A stretch of DNA of 64,000 nucleotides from Gonocerus acuteangulatus (Eukaryota; Arthropoda; Insecta; Hemiptera; Coreidae): positions 17,078,213 to 17,142,212 of the forward strand of contig OX328123.1 of the NCBI GenBank assembly GCA_946811695.1. Reading direction: 5' to 3'. Shown here piece by piece: positions 35,246 through 46,255 of this stretch (position 1 is the first letter of the stretch; each line of letters begins with the position of its first letter). Position numbers and translations under genes: made by a program. The notes under the pieces are model-generated. The model did no database searches. It was not told where the DNA came from and worked only from the letters and a program-made list of their open reading frames with translations.

Positions 35246-35890
35246 TTTGAAGTTTTGCCAAGGAATTTGGACTCGAAATCAATGAAAGCAAGACTGTGTT
35301 CATGATCATACCAAAGGAAACGCAGTGCAACGAATTAGAGTCTATGGATTTCGGTGGTGTTACTTTCAAAAGCTGCAGGCAGGTCAAGTACATGGGCAGA
35401 ATATTTTCAGCTGAGTGCCAGACATTAAAGCCCGAATCGCTTAGGTAATCGAAATAGGTGTCTGTTTGGTGTGCTCAAGGGGCTCTTCAGGAAAGCGAAG
35501 TTTCATATTTGCAAGGCAGTCATACCCCCAGTGGTCACATATGTAAGCGAGGCATGGGTACTAACCCAAGAAAGTACAAGAATGCAAAGTCTGGGAGCGG
35601 AAGGTAGTCAGAAGGATATATGGCCCGATAAAGTGTGTTGGTTTTTGGAGAATAAAACGAATCAGGAGGTTAAAACGTTTTATGGAGACCCAGACATAAT
35701 TTCATTCATAAATGGTTGGGACACTTCGAGAGAATGACGCCGGAGAGATTGCCAAGAAAGCTCCTTTATGGAATGCCGGGTGGCAGAAGAAGGCGGGGAA
35801 AACCTTGATTGCTGTTAGCTTGAGAAGGATTTAAAGGAAATGGGAATCCGTCCGGCTATAGTCTAAATTGTTCTCAGCCTTAGCTTCGGC
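35246..35890 (+). pseudogene. RTE-like LINE, RT thumb and C-terminal part
   Basis: The plus strand reads AKEFGLEINESKTVFM, FKSCRQVKYMGRIFS, ICKAVIPPVVTYVSEAWVLT, YGDPDIISFI, then ERLPRKLLYGMPGGRRRRGK and a KEMGI-like end, across several frames and stops. The order INExKT, VKYLG, RPVxxYGxExW, GxPDIxxxI, LPxKxL, GRRxxGRP is that of RTE-type ORF2 proteins. Heavily decayed. Confidence 0.75.
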
Positions 35891-35910
35891 TAAGTAGGTA
35901 TTGATAAATA

Positions 35911-36793
35911 TTATCCCTGGAACACTAACCGTAATTCATCCTACACTATTACTTACCTGTGTATCAATTTGACGTAAACACAGGAAAATGACTCAGAACT
36001 TGATTATCAGGGATAATGGAGAAATCTGTTGTTAAAAAAAATGAATATTTGCCAATATTTAATACAAATTAAAAACATAAAACATAGAGCAAGAAAAATT
36101 ATGGACCATTTCCGGGGTATGGAATACTAACATTTGAAATTTGAACTTGAAACAGTTTTAACCAACTAAAACGCTTACACCTAAAATAAAATATTTTTTA
36201 TGAACTAAGTAATCTTATTTTATTTATTTTTAAAGGTTTTATGACACATTTTTACCGATCAAAAATATTTCGGGAGGGGCCCTTATATACGCCCATGGCC
36301 TTTCTCAAGATATAATAACTGGATTAATAATAATAATGTATAATATAATATCCCAATGCCTACTCGACTTTTAAAATAATTACTGTGTTAGCAATGTGTA
36401 ATTTTCAATTATTAACATAATTAGTTAATGGTGTAATTATATTTTAGGTGCTCGTTACTAACTCTGTGTCAAATTGATGCAACTTATAATGAGTTTATTA
36501 CTACCAATACGTCAGTTGCTCATATTACTAACAGTGCATGAAAATGACGTAGAAAAATTTACGTGTATTACTAATCTGTACGTCAATTTGATGCACTGTC
36601 TTCTGGGAAAATCAAGGTCACACCTATCTAATTCGTAGCTGTGAGGTGAAATCATGCTGGATGGGAGCAGGAGGAGTTGCTCCAGGAATAGATGGGGGGG
36701 GGAGACCTGCTCTACCCCCATTTAACGGAAGAAAATGACAATTGATTACATCCATATGCGTCAATATGACGCAGGTTAGTGTTCCAGGGTTAA
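35911..36793. mobile_element. piggyBac-like non-autonomous element 2
   Basis: Perfect 16-bp inverted ends CCCTGGAACACTAACC at 35915-35930 and 36774-36789, with TTAA outside the right end (36790-36793) and a one-base variant TTAT outside the left. This matches piggyBac target preference. The 875-bp body has no transposase ORF. It contains several copies of a TCAATTTGACGT-like motif in both orientations (near 35969, 36468, 36582, 36760), concentrated near the ends. Confidence 0.75.
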
Positions 36794-37699
36794 ACACTAT
36801 CTTCCTTGCTTTTCCTGGCCCTAAAAGAGACATAGTCATTTTTTATTGAGTTTAAAGTAGCTTGTTGTTCATTGTAATGGAACGCAAACAAGAACAAGAA
36901 CATTACACTCAGAATTACGCGCATGCGGGATTAGAACTTTTCCACCTAACTTAACGGGATATAGCCAAGTGTTGCGCGTTATAGTATAGAATTATATAAA
37001 ATTACGCAGCCCCTGAAAGCTGGTTTTGTTGTTCATGTTTTTTGTTTTTTTTATTGTTTTTTTTTTGGGCCATCAGAAAACAGTGTAAAATCTGAGCATA
37101 AATTAGAAGTTAGTTTTAAGGCATTAGAAATATAAGGTTTCTTAAAGGACTACCTAGATTCGTTTGTAATCATCTGAACAGGTTTATTCTTATTTAAATT
37201 TAAATATGTTTATTGAATAAAAGACAACGATTACAATTACACGTGTGTACCTCTATACCACACAAACACTCTATTTCTAGGATTAACACACTGCAGTGTT
37301 TAAAATAAAGTCTATCAATTATTTATAAGGGAAAAATGTCACAAAAACCCTGACTTATACTACTAACTACTAAGACACATCATATAATGATAATATAAAT
37401 TAATGATAACTAAAATAATTAATGATAAATAATACTTAATTACAATGATAATGATAATAATTATTTGAAGAGATATTACACTGATAAGTAATAGGAGAGG
37501 TAATAATAATAGATAATAATAGTAATAATAATAATAATAATAAATAATAATTACTAGACATAAAACTAATTGAGCAAACTATATTCATTAAAGACTGATT
37601 GTAGAAGACCTGTGTTAATGTTTACAGCTTAGTACCTAAAGCTATCTGCTAGTCCTAGCTATGAGATAATAGGAGCAGAGATCAGTATACTAGATATAC
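36794..37699. other. AT-rich stretch without recognisable gene
   Basis: Includes a (TAA)n-rich segment at about 37500-37550. Nothing else recognised. Confidence 0.5.
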
Positions 37700-38045
37700 C
37701 ACCTAGAGCTTACATATTTACTTTTCAGTAGTCCTGTTCATAAGGATGTGTTTAGTACGTTTGTGCACGTATCTTTTACCTGATGTTTTGGTGTAGTTAC
37801 CTATTTCTTTTATCAGTGGATTCCTGCTTTTCCTGCATCTTTGAAAGAAACTATACGTAAGTTTATATATATATTTTTTTATGTATGGTATTTTCGTTTC
37901 AGTGTGCATTTTTGAGATTTTTGTATAGTACGGGTAGTTATTGGTTATTCTGAGACACTTGTTTTGAAATATTTGTATTTGTTTATTCTTATTGGCGTTG
38001 CCAGTTGCTTGGAGAATGTGTGATATTCAAGTGGCTCTGAAGTTC
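37700..38045 (-). pseudogene. Jockey-clade LINE ORF2 C-terminal fragment
   Basis: The minus strand reads IQIFQNKCLRITNNYPYYTK, then IKKYIYKLTYSFFQRCRKSR, NPLIKEIGNY and KRTKHIL. This follows the Jockey C-terminal pattern (QxFQNKxLRxIxNAP, then FFxxxxxSxNPLIxxIGxY, then KRxKxIL). The ORF from 37909 to 37718 is open, but upstream codons contain stops and the RT core is missing. 5' truncated. Confidence 0.7.
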
Positions 38046-38560
38046 TCAGGTATTACAAAGAACAAATTTATATAGTACAATTATACCTAAAGGAGGTATT
38101 TTACTGTTTGTGTTAGTATAATTATCTCTAAAGGCGGGGTATTTTCCTCTACAGATAGGAGGTAGGTATGATATCGGAGTGGATGGGAAGAGAGAGAATG
38201 TACAATACTTGAGTGGCAAAACTCTTTGTTGCCTCGTGAACAATATCCACAAGCCCTCGAGACGCTGTTCTGAACGAGCCCTCCTGAGGGTAAGGCCCTC
38301 CCTACTTGAGTTGCAAGCCAGACAAAAGCTCGACAAATGTCGGCCAAGCTCCTATTCTCCTCGTAGCTTCGCTTAATCCCATTTCCTTCATCTTTTCTTC
38401 TCTGCCTGTTCGCTCGCCACGTGGAAGGAATGAAGCGCTCAAGCAAACACGCTTCGTCACAACATTACACACTACACAACGAGCTCTTCAATAGAGAGCT
38501 CTGAGTACACTTTTAAAGCTACCGTTGAAAAAGTGTTTCCTTCTATATTTCATTATGACT
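38046..38560. other. GC-richer block, possible solo LTR or gene fragment
   Basis: 38220-38490 is clearly richer in GC than its surroundings. A degenerate duplication of about 46 bp lies at 38072-38155 (TATACCTAAAGGAGGTATTT versus TATCTCTAAAGGCGGGGTAT). ORFs on both strands have no recognised family. I considered a solo LTR but found no TG...CA ends with a target duplication. Confidence 0.35.
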
Positions 38561-38577
38561 ATGTATATATATACAAA

Positions 38578-39598
38578 GTGGTCCCGAAGGAAATCACCAT
38601 ACTTGAGGAGTGTGAACGTACGACCAAGGAGAAACTTTTACCAGCATTATTTCCCTAGATATAGGCGTGTCCGTGTTTTTTAGTCTAAACGCTAGTTTTT
38701 GACCATTTTGGCGCTTTTTGTCGTTCACACCATATCAAAATTTAATTCTGATGACCAATTTCAAAATCTGCACCAAATTTCCTTTAAGATCTCATGTACC
38801 TTGTGCAAACCTTTTTCAACCCAAATTCACAGAAGCTATCTAAACAAATAACTTATCACGCAATAAATTTTTTTTATTTTTAATGTTCCACTGTTAGTTA
38901 GACGGGATTCTCAGAATAGTTGCATTATTTCATATTCTTGGCTAATTTGTTTTGAAGGCCAAAAAAGGATGCTTTGCGTGGGTAAATTGAGCTCAAATAA
39001 AACAAAAAACGAAAATAAGCAAAACATTTTGCCTTTTAATGATTATCTCATTAAAAGCCAAAATATTTCACTCATCAATGTTTTTATTGACCACAATTCA
39101 CCCATGCAAAGCATCCTACTTGGCCTTCAACACTTACTGCTAAGAAATTAGCCATGGTAATGAAATAATGCAACTTTTCTGAGAGTCCCATCTAATTAAC
39201 AAAAAAAATGTTCGTGCGTGGCGTGAAACATTAAAAAAAAAAAAAAAAAAAAAGAAAACTTCATTTCGTGATAAGTTGTTTGTTTGGGTGGCTGCTTTGA
39301 ATTTGGTTTGAAAACTTTGCACAAGGTACGAGAGATCTTATAGGCAATTGGATACAGATTTTGAAAATGTCATCATAATTAAATTTTCCCTATGGCCTGA
39401 ACGACAAATAGCAGAAAAATGGTCAAAATCTAGCGTTTAGACTAAAAAAAAACAAAAAAAAAAAAAAAAAATACACGGGAACGCTTATATCTAGGGGGGA
39501 AATAATGGAAGTAATAACTTATCTTTCTCCTTGGTGGCATTCAACTAGACTTTACTCGGCGTACAGACTCCTCAAGTATGGCGATTTCCTTCGGGACC

Positions 39599-39600
<2 letters not shown>
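38578..39600. mobile_element. Foldback element with arms of 400-500 bp
   Basis: GTGGTCCCGAAGGAAATC (38578) through TGCTTTGCGTGGGTAAATTG (about 38990) recurs inverted from 39600 back to about 39095, leaving a centre of about 100 bp. Ends with GGTGGTCCCGAAG-like TIRs next to TA-rich sequence are like long-TIR MITEs of the Tc1/mariner group. The right flank is an (AT)n tract (39602-39669) and the left flank is also TATATATA, so insertion in a TA repeat is likely. No coding capacity. Confidence 0.75.
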
Positions 39601-39673
<73 letters not shown>

Positions 39674-39812
39674 AATTAACTTAACTGATCAATCACACCA
39701 AAACCGGACCAATGCAAGCAAATAAAATATTATAAATTAGAAGCTTATTAGTCACATGTACTCGACTAATTAACAATTAAATTACCTACAATCAAAAATA
39801 CAACTCAGGAGT

Positions 39813-40019
39813 GTACAACCAGCTACCGTGAAGACAGACCCGAGGAAACTGTACTTGCTCGACTCGGAATTGGCCACACACGAATATCTAATGACTGGAC
39901 TTAAAATGCCATCTTGTGATGTATGCAATAGAGAATTTACCGCAGAACACCTACTTATGGAGTGCAAAAAACGACAAAAACAAAATATTCCACATAAAAT
40001 GAATGAATTATTGAAGTGA
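39813..40019 (+). pseudogene. LINE ORF2 tail with CCHC motif
   Basis: Reads EETVLARLGIGHT, then after a one-base frame change THEYLMTG, CDVCNREFTAEHLLMECKKR and a stop. Same order as the tail at 28490-28927 (RLRIGHT, HSYLM, CX2CX7HX4C), with intact Cys and His spacing. Only the last 65-70 codons remain. Confidence 0.75.
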
Positions 40020-40099
40020 AATGTGAGTGCATAGTTTATATAGCTGAATAACCAGTGGCTTTCAGGGTTTTAATAGTCCAAGAGCCAGTAACCGGACTA

Positions 40100-40598
40100 T
40101 TCATGAATTGTTTTCCACACCTTGAAATTTCGCTATACAACATAACTCTTTGAAAGATAAGAAGATATGTATGTGTTTCCTAGACTTACCGTGGAACACC
40201 AGGACCTGCGCATAGGGGAAAGGTGCAAAACAATATTCCCCAAAAATCTTTAATGTAAAATTAAGACAATTTTACAATAAATAATCAATAAGGCAGACAT
40301 TTTTAAGGGGGATAACTTGTAAAAAAAAATGTTTTTTTTTCTAATATTAAATCAGATTTTTATTCACGGTGCTATTTAAACCGGGACAGCTGTACAAGAT
40401 CATGTAAGCAAGAACCAATGACAGCGCAGTGTATCGCAGTCTATAATAGGCAACATTTATTTTCATGTTTCCTGATAATTAAACCCCACAAAAGTGTCTG
40501 CCCTTTGGTAATTATTTTCAATTTGTTTATTTAAGGCACTCTTTAAATCGTAGCGTGAATAAAGCACTTCATTTAATAAAAAAAATATTATTATTATT

Positions 40599-40660
<62 letters not shown>

Positions 40661-41075
40661 GGCGCATCGACATAATTCTTGGCCATTAGCGCCGAGATCC
40701 AGGGTGCATCCAGGAATTTTCTCAGCGAGCCCTGAGATGAGAAAATTTCTGGCGCCGGTGGGGATCGAACCCACCATCTCCCGCTTATGAATCAAGCGCG
40801 CTAGCCACTATACCACGGGAGACCCCATTATTATTATTATCATTTATTAAAAATAAAAACTTGGTAATTTGTTTTTTTTTATTTACATTTTAACTCCCTT
40901 AAAAGTGTCTGCCTTATTTATTTTTCATTGTAAAATTACTTACATTTTACCTTTAGTACCTGGTGCTCCAAGGTAAGCCTAGCCAACACATATATACCTT
41001 CTTATCTACCCAAGAGAACTACTATAGCAAAATTTCAAGTTACATAAAACACTTTATGAAAAGTGCTTTACCAGT
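40100..41075. mobile_element. Foldback element carrying a SINE-1 insertion
   Basis: Left arm about 40100-40312 and right arm about 40896-41075 are inverted copies. Shared pieces include CTTGAAATTT-GCTATA, AGATAAGAAG-TAT-TATGTGTT, CTTACC-TGGA-CACCAGG and AAGGCAGACA-TTTTAAGG, in mirrored order. The centre holds the SINE-1 copy at 40600-40826, which therefore came later. Non-coding; transposon superfamily not determined. Confidence 0.65.
40600..40826 (-). mobile_element. SINE-1 copy (tRNA-derived)
   Basis: On the minus strand: GGGGTCTCCCGTGGTATAGT (tRNA-like start with A box), GGTGGGTTCGATCCCC (B box), a body, a 3' stem closed by GGCGC/GCGCC (40661-40694), and an A-tail seen as a T-run of nearly 60 (about 40600-40658). 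ATTATTATTAT on both sides could be a target duplication but is also a simple repeat. RNA polymerase III would read it from its internal promoter. Confidence 0.88.
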
Positions 41076-41690
41076 TCTCCGACAGACATTTCCATACCTC
41101 TGCTTATAGAAATAAGAGAATCAAATTTTATAGAAATAAGAGAATAAAATAATAATCAATTATGAATAAATAAAACTAACTAATTTTTGTTAATCGGCAT
41201 CACATATAACCTTTAGGTGGGATTTAAAACCTGTGAAAAATGTGTATCTAATATTTGAATCCTTCAAAAGTAAAATTACTTAATTAACAGTTGATTTATA
41301 AAATAAAGTACATGATTTCTTATTTAGATTATCTTGAATTTGTTGCTGAAAGCAATTACAGCAAGAAGCTAATCTTCTTTAATCCCGTAAGAAGCAAGAT
41401 CAATCTTACTCAGCCCCTTCCTCAATATAGATGCAAATAAGGTATTAATAACCTTTAAGAATTTTTTTATTGATTCGCTACTCCAAAGGCTACTTTGAAT
41501 CAACCTTCTATTTTTGAGTGTAACCTTTAAGTAAGTTCTATATCATCAGTGACTTTTCCATGGCTAAAGTCAAAGAACGCATCCACTCAAAGGAATTAGT
41601 ACTTTTAGCGCGGTTTTTGCCTCCCTCCAGAGGGAGAAAATCCACTTATGATGAAAACTAAAGGTGCCAAACAGAAATGACCAGTGGAAG
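41076..41690. other. Non-coding stretch, nothing recognised
   Basis: A short duplication TTTTATAGAAATAAGAGAAT lies near 41100-41150. No coding similarity. Confidence 0.45.
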
Positions 41691-41692
41691 TT

Positions 41693-42067
41693 GCGGCATC
41701 GTTATAAAAAAAAATTCAGTCCCGTAACAGGCCACGTGGTCCCTGAGGGGCAGCTACTATAGAGAGGTGTCTGATTCATGACCATACGGCACACTAGGGA
41801 GATAGTGTGGTCAGTACTATGCTCAGGCCGCCTGATTTTCCCCTTGGCTGCTTCGACTCCTAGAGCAATAGCACCCGAGGTACCCATTATTAAATTAATT
41901 AGGTTGGGTTGCCCTAGAGACGGCCAGGGAGGCCGAATTCTACCCAAGAACGGAGACACTAGAAGAAAAAATCTTTAGTGGTTGCTCGAGATTAGAACTC
42001 AGGTCCTCCAACTTATTAGTCCAGTGCTCTACCACTGAGTTAACCTCGGGCCCGCGGCATGGTTATA
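41693..42067 (-). mobile_element. SINE-2 copy (tRNA-derived) with 14-bp TSD
   Basis: On the minus strand the head reads GAGGTTAACTCAGTGGTAGA (A box region) and GGACCTGAGTTCTAATCTCG (B box region), followed by a body and a short A-tail (41703-41711). GCGGCATCGTTATA (41693-41706) and GCGGCATGGTTATA (42054-42067) are the target duplication with one mismatch. Body matches the plus-strand copies at 44991-45300 and 52505-52750. Confidence 0.88.
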
Positions 42068-42979
42068 CTAATGAAAATTAATGTTGTCACAAGCCTATGT
42101 TGTACTCCCTAATTTTGTATCACCATATCGCATTCAACGACAGAGGAAGAGATCAGCTCCACTTTTAGCCTTGAATCAACGGTTTAACGATTTCGAGCAA
42201 CACTTCACTCAAAACGCTAACTATAGTAATTCTTCGTCCTACTCTCATGGAGTATTATGGCTCCGTCCTTTGATTTTCAAGATACACTTGAGTGTGTAGT
42301 GTTGATCTGTTTTAAATCGTCTTTAATAAACTTTTATATTATTTTTGAAGCTATTTCATGGGGTAATATGAAAAGTTTAGTTTGAATCTGCGAATACGTC
42401 CATGAAATCGTACGTTTTAAGAATGCATTTTGAGCTTTGTCGTCCAGTTTTGTGAAGCTATATTATTGTGTTTGAATCCTGGTATAGTAATTTTTATGAA
42501 AAAAATTGTTTTCGGATGTCTTTACTTAGCAATTTCATGTAATTTCAACCACCAAAATGCAACTCTGTTTGATTTTTTTTAAAGAATATAATTAAGTCAA
42601 AATAATATTTTTAATAAGTTGTTTATATTTTTTAAACTCTTGCCAATAACATTTTTTAAAAATGCCATTTTTTTTAATAGTCCGTGTAGACATGTCACCA
42701 GGTATTTATTGTTTTTTTTTCTAGCTTTCCCGTACTACTATTTGATTACAAGCTCGTTCTTGGAGAACGGCGCGGTTCTGTTCTTATCCCTAGTGCCTTT
42801 TGAAAAGCTTAAAATAGAAACTGTAATTTTTTTGGTAGACTTTTCCTAAAATATTTTAATGGCCTAAGAAATGTGACAGATCTGTGGCCATTAACAAGAG
42901 TACCTACCCACTACCATACCTGGCAAAAACACTCCCCAGCCTATTCGCGCTAGGAATACACTATTAAAAGATTCTCATT
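42068..42979. other. Non-coding stretch, nothing recognised
   Basis: AT-rich; short ORFs without family features. Confidence 0.45.
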
Positions 42980-43097
42980 TTTTCACTTTCCTCCGAAGGA
43001 AAGTAGCTATTGAGGTTGCACTCATGACGGAATTTTTGAAACATTTCTTCAAATCTTTATCGATCCTACCTAGTAGACACCGAAAATGACCCCCGTT

Positions 43098-43168
<71 letters not shown>

Positions 43169-44076
43169 CTGTTAACACGATAGCGGCCAGAGTTTTTGTT
43201 TTTTCTTCATGAAACGTGGTATGTAGAGTTCAAATAGCAAACGATTGAACGAGTTCGTTAACCACCAAAATTGGTGCACCGGGAAGGGGGGTTTACCCCG
43301 GACCGAAAACACTAATTTGACCATACCAGCCGTAGTTCTTTTTATATTTTAACGAAACTCGGTATTCGTTATTTTGATCTAAAGAGAGAATTCCGTTGTA
43401 AAAATAAACTAAATCAGTTCATTAGAAGGGGGGGTTTACTCCGGACCCAAAATACCAATTTGCCACTGCCAGCCGTAATTTTTTTTACATTTCAACGAAA
43501 CTTGGTATTCGTGGTGGTAATCAACAGAGAAAAATGGGTTGTAAAAATGAACTAAATCGGGTTATTTGGAGGGGGGGGGGGGGTTTACTCCGGACCTAAA
43601 GTACTAATGTACTCATAACGGTCGTAATTTCTGCTGTATTGTAACGAAATGCGGTATGCGTCGTGGGTATCTCATGAGAAAGAAGTGTTGTAAATCGGTC
43701 TATTGGAAAGGAGGGTTTACTTTAAAGTCTGTTTCATTACAATTAGCCAGCCAGACGTAGGTTCGCAAAGGCGCCACAAGGAGCGCTATCTCCCACTATG
43801 GGGGCTGTATCCTGTTCCTGCGTCAGATCAAAAGACGGAATTTGAAGTTTTTGTGTATTTATTAAGTAGTACAGTATCATGTATAAACATAACTCTGGAA
43901 GCAAATTATTTACAAAATTAATAATTGAACAGGCCTCATAAGAAATGAGCAGAACTATTCACGTTTTTATTATATTTATATAGGTTATTTACAGCAAATT
44001 ATTCAGTAATGTAGTCTACACTAAAAAAATTCTGAGGAAAGTGCTTAGTTATGCAGCTCCTGCGTGACGGACTTTT
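42980..44076 (-). mobile_element. HLE element, copy E, full length
   Basis: The same structure as the copy at 19021-20124: minus-strand start AAAAGTCCGTCACGCAGGAG (44076), subterminal TAAGCACTTTCCTC, internal C-tract units (G-runs near 43285, 43430, 43570), (AT)n at 43103-43159 and the terminal hairpin. The last bases differ (AAAGTG then AAAAAA, without GCT). Confidence 0.78.
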
Positions 44077-44145
44077 CTTGTCTTCTATTACTACAATACT
44101 AATTTTACAGATAAATGCAATTTAAAAAAAAACAACAACCTATTA

Positions 44146-44787
44146 AAAAGTCCGTCACGCAGGAGCTGCATAACTAAGCTCTTTCCCCAGAATTGGGTAG
44201 GGTCGAGTGCATTCCTGAATAATTTGCTTAAAATAACCTATATAGATAAATAAAATAAAAACATAAATTGCTCTGCTCTTTTGCTTTTATAATCACCTGT
44301 TTCAATTATTAATTTTGTAATTAATTTCCTTCTAGAGTTCTGTAAATGCGGGGTACTACACTACGTACTTAATACACAAAGCTTCACATATTCATCTATT
44401 GATCTTGATGAGTTTCGCGAACCTACGTTTGGCGGAAGTATTCAATTCGAACATAGTACAAAGTAGCACCCCCCCCCTTCTTCCAATAGACCGATTTGTT
44501 CATTTTCACAACACTTCTTTCTTATTAGATAGCCAGGACGTATACAGAGTTTCGTAACAATACAACAGAAATTACGAACAAGAAAAAACAAAAACTCTGG
44601 CCTGTATCGTGTTAATGGATATATATATATATATATATATACAAGGATATATATATATATAAATTTTAACTGGGGTCATTTTCGGTGTCTACTAGGTAGG
44701 ATCGATAAACATTGGAAGAAAGTTTTCAAAAATTCCGTCATGAGTGCAACCTCAATAGCTACTTTCCTTTGGAGGAAAGTGCTAAAA
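44146..44787 (+). mobile_element. HLE element, copy F, internally deleted
   Basis: Starts AAAAGTCCGTCACGCAGGAG, has one C-tract unit (near 44467), a short interrupted (AT)n (44618-44662) and the 3' hairpin (ACTTTCCTTTGGAGGAAAGT) with GCTAAAA. It lies head to head with copy E, with 69 bp between the two 5' ends. Confidence 0.78.
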
Positions 44788-44906
44788 GTGAATCGTGAAA
44801 ACGACTAAAATCCGTTCAATGGTACAAAACAAACACATTTTAAATTTTAAGGATTGATTTCTCAGGTTGACTTGGGCTAATCAAAACTTGGTTCAGAATC
44901 TATTTT

Positions 44907-45645
44907 GTAGAGAATTTAGTCAGCTTTCGAATAGTTACTTTTCACTAAACCACGATTTCCCTACCGTTTTCGAGATATTATGGAAAATATTGGGGGCGAG
45001 GTTAGCTCAGTGGTAGAGCATTTGACTAATAAGTTGGAGGACCTGAGTTCAAATCCCGAGCAGGCACTAAAGATTTTTTCTTCTAGTGTCCCCCCCAGCC
45101 TTTTATTAATTTAATAATGTGTACCTTGGGTGCTAATGACTCTAGCAGTCGAAGCAGCCAAGGGGTAAATCAGGCGGCCGGAGCATAGTACTGAACACAC
45201 TATCTCCCTAGTGTGCCGTATAGTTATGAAACAGATACCTCTATAGGGTCTGCCCCTCAGAGCTCTCCTGGCCTGTAACGGGACTGATTTTTTTTAAAAT
45301 GAAAATATGAGAAGTTCCCAAAACTTTTAAGGTCTGGTAATAAAATATTTTATTTTAATTCTTTCCTAAATTTAAAAATTTTAGTTTCGATGAATTTTAA
45401 ACAGACAGAAAATATTTCAACTGAATCTCATGATTCTACGTACCAAATCCAAAAACTTAGTCTTCGCCTTAAAAATGGTCTCATTCATTTTCCTACGTGA
45501 TGCAATCTATAAAACGAGTACTTACAAGCTTACGATGTAAGCGAACCACATCGTTCTGATATGTAAAATTTTCTAGTCGCCACTTCAAGATTGTGTCATG
45601 AGCTCAACCTCATAAGCGGGGTTCCTCACTACGGAGGGAGTAAAG
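44907..45645 (+). repeat. Repeat family J, copy 2, split by SINE-2
   Basis: 44907-44990 and 45585-45645 match 22219-22300 and 22545-22615. With the SINE and one target duplication removed (about 318 bp), the spacing agrees with copy 1. Confidence 0.55.
44983..45308 (+). mobile_element. SINE-2 copy (tRNA-derived) with 8-bp TSD
   Basis: GAAAATAT at 44983-44990 and 45301-45308 flanks a SINE body 44991-45300. The head GAGGTTAGCTCAGTGGTAGA / GGACCTGAGTTCAAATCCCG has A- and B-box-like sequences. The anticodon stem and acceptor stem do not pair well, so it is a SINE head rather than a tRNA gene. The body includes GCTAATGACTCTAGCAGTCG, and the copy ends in a short T/A-rich tail. Confidence 0.88.
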
Positions 45646-46146
45646 GTGGTCTCACTCAGTCGTTAGAAGCAAAAAAATATAAATTTTTGAGGTTTAAATA
45701 TTCTCTTTTTTTATTTAAAATTATAATTTTTTATAAAAAAAAAGAGCAAGAATAAATAAGATTTATTAGCATGCATAAATATTCATTTATTCAATGGATC
45801 CTTTACCAAACAAAATTAAAAATTAACTTAATAAGTTATCTCATCCTGATAGCATTAAGTTTTTGCTACATAATACTCTGCCGGGACTTTATTGAAGATG
45901 TAAAGCGAAGAGGATAATGAAAGCTAATTATATTTCATAATAAAAGCAGCAGGGAAATGAGGAAGGACCTCTGTACCCTCAGCTAATTTCAAGCAATTAT
46001 TTAATCTCCATGCAAATCCCCTTGTACTTGGATAACTAGAAAATTACTCTCTCAAATAAAGATAATTAATTTCTAGGCGCCTTTCTTTAAAATTGGACGT
46101 TTTTATTTATATTTCGTATTTCGTTTTTTATTTATTTCTTCTTTGT
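45646..46146. other. AT-rich stretch, nothing recognised
   Basis: No coding similarity or repeat structure seen. Confidence 0.45.
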
Positions 46147-46255
46147 AAGCACTTTCCGAAGGAATCTTGCTTTTGAGGTCGCACTAATGACAGAATGTCT
46201 GAAAAAAAATTAATACAATATTCATCAAACCTACCTATTAGATACAAAAGTCTAC
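46147..46255 (-). repeat. Degenerate HLE 3' end
   Basis: AGCACTTTCC-GAAGGAA then TTTTGAGGTCGCACTAATGA then CATCAAACCTACCTATTAGA matches, with many changes, the minus-orientation HLE 3' end. No (AT)n follows. An old relic. Confidence 0.55.

Noticed and set aside
38087..38446. 119-codon minus ORF in a GC-richer block
   Set aside because: No recognised family and overlapping ORFs on both strands; it may belong to a repeat. Kept only as an unclassified block.
44991..45067. tRNA gene
   Set aside because: A- and B-box-like sequences are present, but acceptor and anticodon stems do not pair well, and the same sequence recurs with a SINE body, tail and target duplications.
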